Of a stretch of 8,018 bases of DNA, positions 5,931 through 8,018 are shown in pieces. A program made the translations under genes and the position numbers. Source of the DNA: an uncultured Arcobacter sp. (GTDB taxonomy: Bacteria > Campylobacterota > Campylobacteria > Campylobacterales > Arcobacteraceae); contig CAJXWI010000095.1 of NCBI GenBank assembly GCA_913062735.1, forward strand, positions 1-8,018, in the 5' to 3' direction. A model generated the notes under the pieces. It was given only the letters and a program-made list of their open reading frames with translations, searched no databases and was not told the DNA's origin. Positions within the stretch are counted from its first letter, which is position 1. Each line of letters opens with the position of its first letter.

Positions 5931-7310
5931 TTACGCTCCGATTCCTAATACTTGATACTGTAAATACCAAATACAAATAGATACAATGTATCCAATTAAG
6001 ATAATCCATGAATACTTCATATGTGCACCAAAAGTATAAATACCATGAAGTTTTCCCATTACACCAACACCAGCTGCTGAACCAAAAGAAATTAAAGATC
6101 CACCAACACCAGCTGTTAAAGTAACAAGCATCCATTGATCTAATCCCATGGTAGGACTTGCTTTTAATACAGCTGACATAACTGGAACATTATCAATTAT
6201 TGCAGATAAGAACCCAACACCAATATTAGCCCATGTAGGTCCTAATACATCTGGGTTGTATACAACTACTGCTAATCCTAACCATCCAATAAAGTATAAA
6301 GCACCAACGGCTGCTAAAATACCAAAGAAAAACATTAATGTATTGTTTTCAATTTTTGACATAGAATGAAAAATATTAAAATGATCAACACCGTATTTTT
6401 TCTTTAAACCATAAGCATATAGTTTAAGTAAAGACAGTCCAAACATCATTCCCCACATTGCAGGTAAATGCAATACTTGATGAGACATTACTGCAGAGAA
6501 AATAGTGAATATTCCTAAGAATATAACAACTTTTGCACCTTCTGCCATTTTAGGTTTTTCTTCTTTTGTAGCATCAAATGCAGGTACATCTGTTGGAACA
6601 AATTTAGAAAGAATAAACGCAGTTACTAAATAACCAATAATAGAAGCTGGGAATAAGAATAAGAAATCAACAAAGGTTCCTTTTCCAGCAGTCCAAGCCA
6701 TAAGTGTTGTAATATCACCAAATGGAGACCAAGCACCACCAGCATTAGCAGAAACAACAATATTAATAGCAGCAGGTACTAAGAAATCTTTTCTCTTTTT
6801 TTCAATAGTAATTAATACCGTTGACAAAATAAGTGCAGTTGTTAAGTTATCTGCAATTGGGGAGATAAAGAATGCTAAGAAACCTGTAACCCAGAATAAT
6901 TGTCTGTATGTATAACCTTTTGAAACCAGTTTGTATTTAAGAACTTCAAATACATTCATATGAAGTAAAGACTCAATATACGTCATAGCAACAAATAAGA
7001 AAAAGAAGATTTCCGCAATTTCCAAGATTAAATGCTGCGCTTGTGTATGAACTAAGTTCATATCCATACCATTTAAAGAATAATATATTGCAACAAGCAT
7101 AAACATAAATGTACCTATAAATAAGGCTGGTTTTGCTTTATCAATTTCATATTTCTCTTCAGCAGCAACAAAATAGTACCCAATTGCAAATACAAACAGA
7201 GCTGAATATCCAACCCAAGTCATAGTAATATCTGGAATAGCACCAGTAGAACTTTCACTTGCAAATATTGCTACTGAGAAAAGTAGCAATGACATAATAA
7301 CTTTAAACAT
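5931..7310 (-). CDS. nhaD: NhaD-type Na+/H+ antiporter
   Basis: This 459-residue inner-membrane protein has about a dozen hydrophobic segments and belongs to the ion transporter superfamily. Such antiporters expel sodium (or lithium) in exchange for protons and serve salt and alkaline tolerance. NhaD landmarks are FISPIADNLTTALIL (148-162), with Asp154 and Asn155, and ANAGGAWSPFGDITTLM (188-204). In the second half come IIDNVPVMSA (371-380), with Asp373 and Asn374, and GSLISFGSAAGVG (404-416). The two Asp-Asn motifs reflect the internal two-fold repeat of the fold. The first 18 residues look like a cleavable signal peptide (FKVIMSLLLFSVAIFAS). The ATG at 7310 has AAGGAG at 7316-7321, inside the last nadB codons, and shares one base with the nadB stop. 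Ion preference cannot be read from the sequence. Confidence 0.95.
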   Translation of the reverse strand: MFKVIMSLLLFSVAIFASESSTGAIPDITMTWVGYSALFVFAIGYYFVAAEEKYEIDKAKPALFIGTFMFMLVAIYYSLNGMDMNLVHTQAQHLILEIAEIFFFLFVAMTYIESLLHMNVFEVLKYKLVSKGYTYRQLFWVTGFLAFFISPIADNLTTALILSTVLITIEKKRKDFLVPAAINIVVSANAGGAWSPFGDITTLMAWTAGKGTFVDFLFLFPASIIGYLVTAFILSKFVPTDVPAFDATKEEKPKMAEGAKVVIFLGIFTIFSAVMSHQVLHLPAMWGMMFGLSLLKLYAYGLKKKYGVDHFNIFHSMSKIENNTLMFFFGILAAVGALYFIGWLGLAVVVYNPDVLGPTWANIGVGFLSAIIDNVPVMSAVLKASPTMGLDQWMLVTLTAGVGGSLISFGSAAGVGVMGKLHGIYTFGAHMKYSWIILIGYIVSICIWYLQYQVLGIGA

Positions 7311-8018
7311 TAATTCTCCTTAATATAATGTGCTCCAAGGGATTTTTCCCTATTTAAAGCAGACTCTAAAATAGATTTTGCCGTAAGAAGCCTTAAGAAT
7401 AGTAGTCGTCCAAGGTCATTTGTCAAGTAATTGTCAATTAATTGTAAAGATTTTGATAAATCAGTCTTATTTCTGGAAATACTGGCACTTTCCCACATTA
7501 TTTTTCTTAAATCATTCTTGATTTTTTTGTCTATATCTTTGTTTCGTGTATTAAATACTATCTCTTTTGTATACTTTTCTTGACATATTTCAAAATTCTC
7601 TTTTAAAGAATTCTCAATTGCAATTTTAGAGAAAACAAGTCCCTCTAACAAAGAATTTGAAGCTAATCTATTCGCACCATGTAAACCAGAACAAGATACT
7701 TCTCCAATTGCATATAAGTTTTTAAAAGACGTTACTTTTGAGTTTAAATCAATTTTAATTCCTCCCATAGCGTAATGAAAAGCGGGTGAAATAGGAACTC
7801 TCTCAAAGGGTAATTCATATCCCAGTTCATGTAAATTTGCGTAAATATTGGGAAATCTTTTTTGAAAAAATTCTTTGTCGAATGTTTCAAAAGATAAATA
7901 AATTTGTTTATTTGTTTTTTCATTGTAATCAAAAATTGAGCGTGAAACTACATCTCTAGGGGCTAGTTCACCATCTTTATGATAATCAAATAAAAATCTT
8001 TTATTGTCTTCATCAACT
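7310..8018 (-). CDS. nadB: L-aspartate oxidase, C-terminal 235 residues (N-terminus beyond the window)
   Basis: The minus frame is open from the right edge (first full codon 8017-8015) to TAA at 7312-7310. NadB is a cytoplasmic FAD enzyme that oxidises L-aspartate to iminoaspartate, which NadA condenses to quinolinate for NAD synthesis. Visible hallmarks, numbered within this fragment, are GELAPRDVVSRSI (16-28) with the catalytic-type arginine Arg21, SPAFHYAMGG (77-86) with the His-Tyr pair, and the FAD-binding stretch AIGEVSCSGLHGANRLASNSLLEG (103-126). The C-terminal helical domain is compact and stops soon after the NREKSLGAHY element, earlier than in E. coli. The missing N-terminus would hold the Rossmann FAD motif. 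The last codons contain the nhaD ribosome site, giving a TAATG overlap. An internal ATG at 7768 is not a real start: conserved family sequence continues upstream of it. Confidence 0.97.
   Translation of the reverse strand, partial: VDEDNKRFLFDYHKDGELAPRDVVSRSIFDYNEKTNKQIYLSFETFDKEFFQKRFPNIYANLHELGYELPFERVPISPAFHYAMGGIKIDLNSKVTSFKNLYAIGEVSCSGLHGANRLASNSLLEGLVFSKIAIENSLKENFEICQEKYTKEIVFNTRNKDIDKKIKNDLRKIMWESASISRNKTDLSKSLQLIDNYLTNDLGRLLFLRLLTAKSILESALNREKSLGAHYIKEN

Noticed and set aside
5857..6135. Open frame on the minus strand at the nhaD 3' end
   Set aside because: It overlaps nhaD in another frame, and its aromatic-, Trp- and Cys-rich product is a frame artefact of membrane-protein codons; nhaD is intact and clearly coding.
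6148..6369. Plus-strand open frame inside nhaD
   Set aside because: It is antisense to conserved NhaD sequence, with no supported ribosome site or family resemblance.
7744..7932. Apparent break in nadB: a short minus-strand open frame next to a start at 7768
   Set aside because: Translating the other frame shows nadB continuous from 8017 to the stop, including RVPISPAFHYAMGG across the supposed start. There is no frameshift, and the short frame is a shadow.

Overview
The window is strongly AT-rich and looks like the chromosome of a Campylobacterota bacterium of the Arcobacter group. The evidence is protein style (GuaA, NadB, NhaD and a periplasmic-sensor diguanylate cyclase), AT-rich leaders with TATAAT-type -10 boxes and no clear -35, and clean AAGGAG-type ribosome sites. 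The lineage is inferred from impression, not from a search. No tRNA, rRNA, CRISPR array, insertion sequence or phage gene is visible.

Layout from left to right. (1) 1-2530 is a polyol-uptake control region. A polyol (mannitol/sorbitol-type) ABC-transporter binding protein runs leftward off the window edge. Across a 233-bp spacer it diverges from a rightward two-gene operon: a HAD-family phosphatase and, overlapping it by four bases, a SorC-family sugar-responsive regulator. The spacer holds a 39-bp two-layer palindrome next to the binding-protein gene, the best candidate operator for the SorC protein. (2) 2564-4021 is a leftward membrane diguanylate cyclase with a Cache-like periplasmic sensor, convergent with the SorC gene; its translation start is doubtful. 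(3) 4133-5715 is leftward guaA (GMP synthase) with its own promoter and a very symmetric terminator. (4) 5848-8018 is a leftward nadB-nhaD pair: the C-terminal part of L-aspartate oxidase, entering from the right edge, is joined by a TAATG stop/start overlap to a complete NhaD-type Na+/H+ antiporter, followed by a strong terminator.

The left module probably works as a regulated uptake switch: a phosphorylated sugar or polyol derivative would be sensed by the SorC protein, which controls the transporter and perhaps itself, while the HAD enzyme dephosphorylates a related metabolite. The right half is ordinary housekeeping (NAD synthesis, GMP synthesis, sodium/pH homeostasis) with one c-di-GMP signalling gene between the two parts. 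I see no convincing new multi-gene system. The items most worth checking are the composite operator, the HAD-SorC coupling, the loss of the diguanylate cyclase inhibitory site, and the nadB-nhaD coupling.
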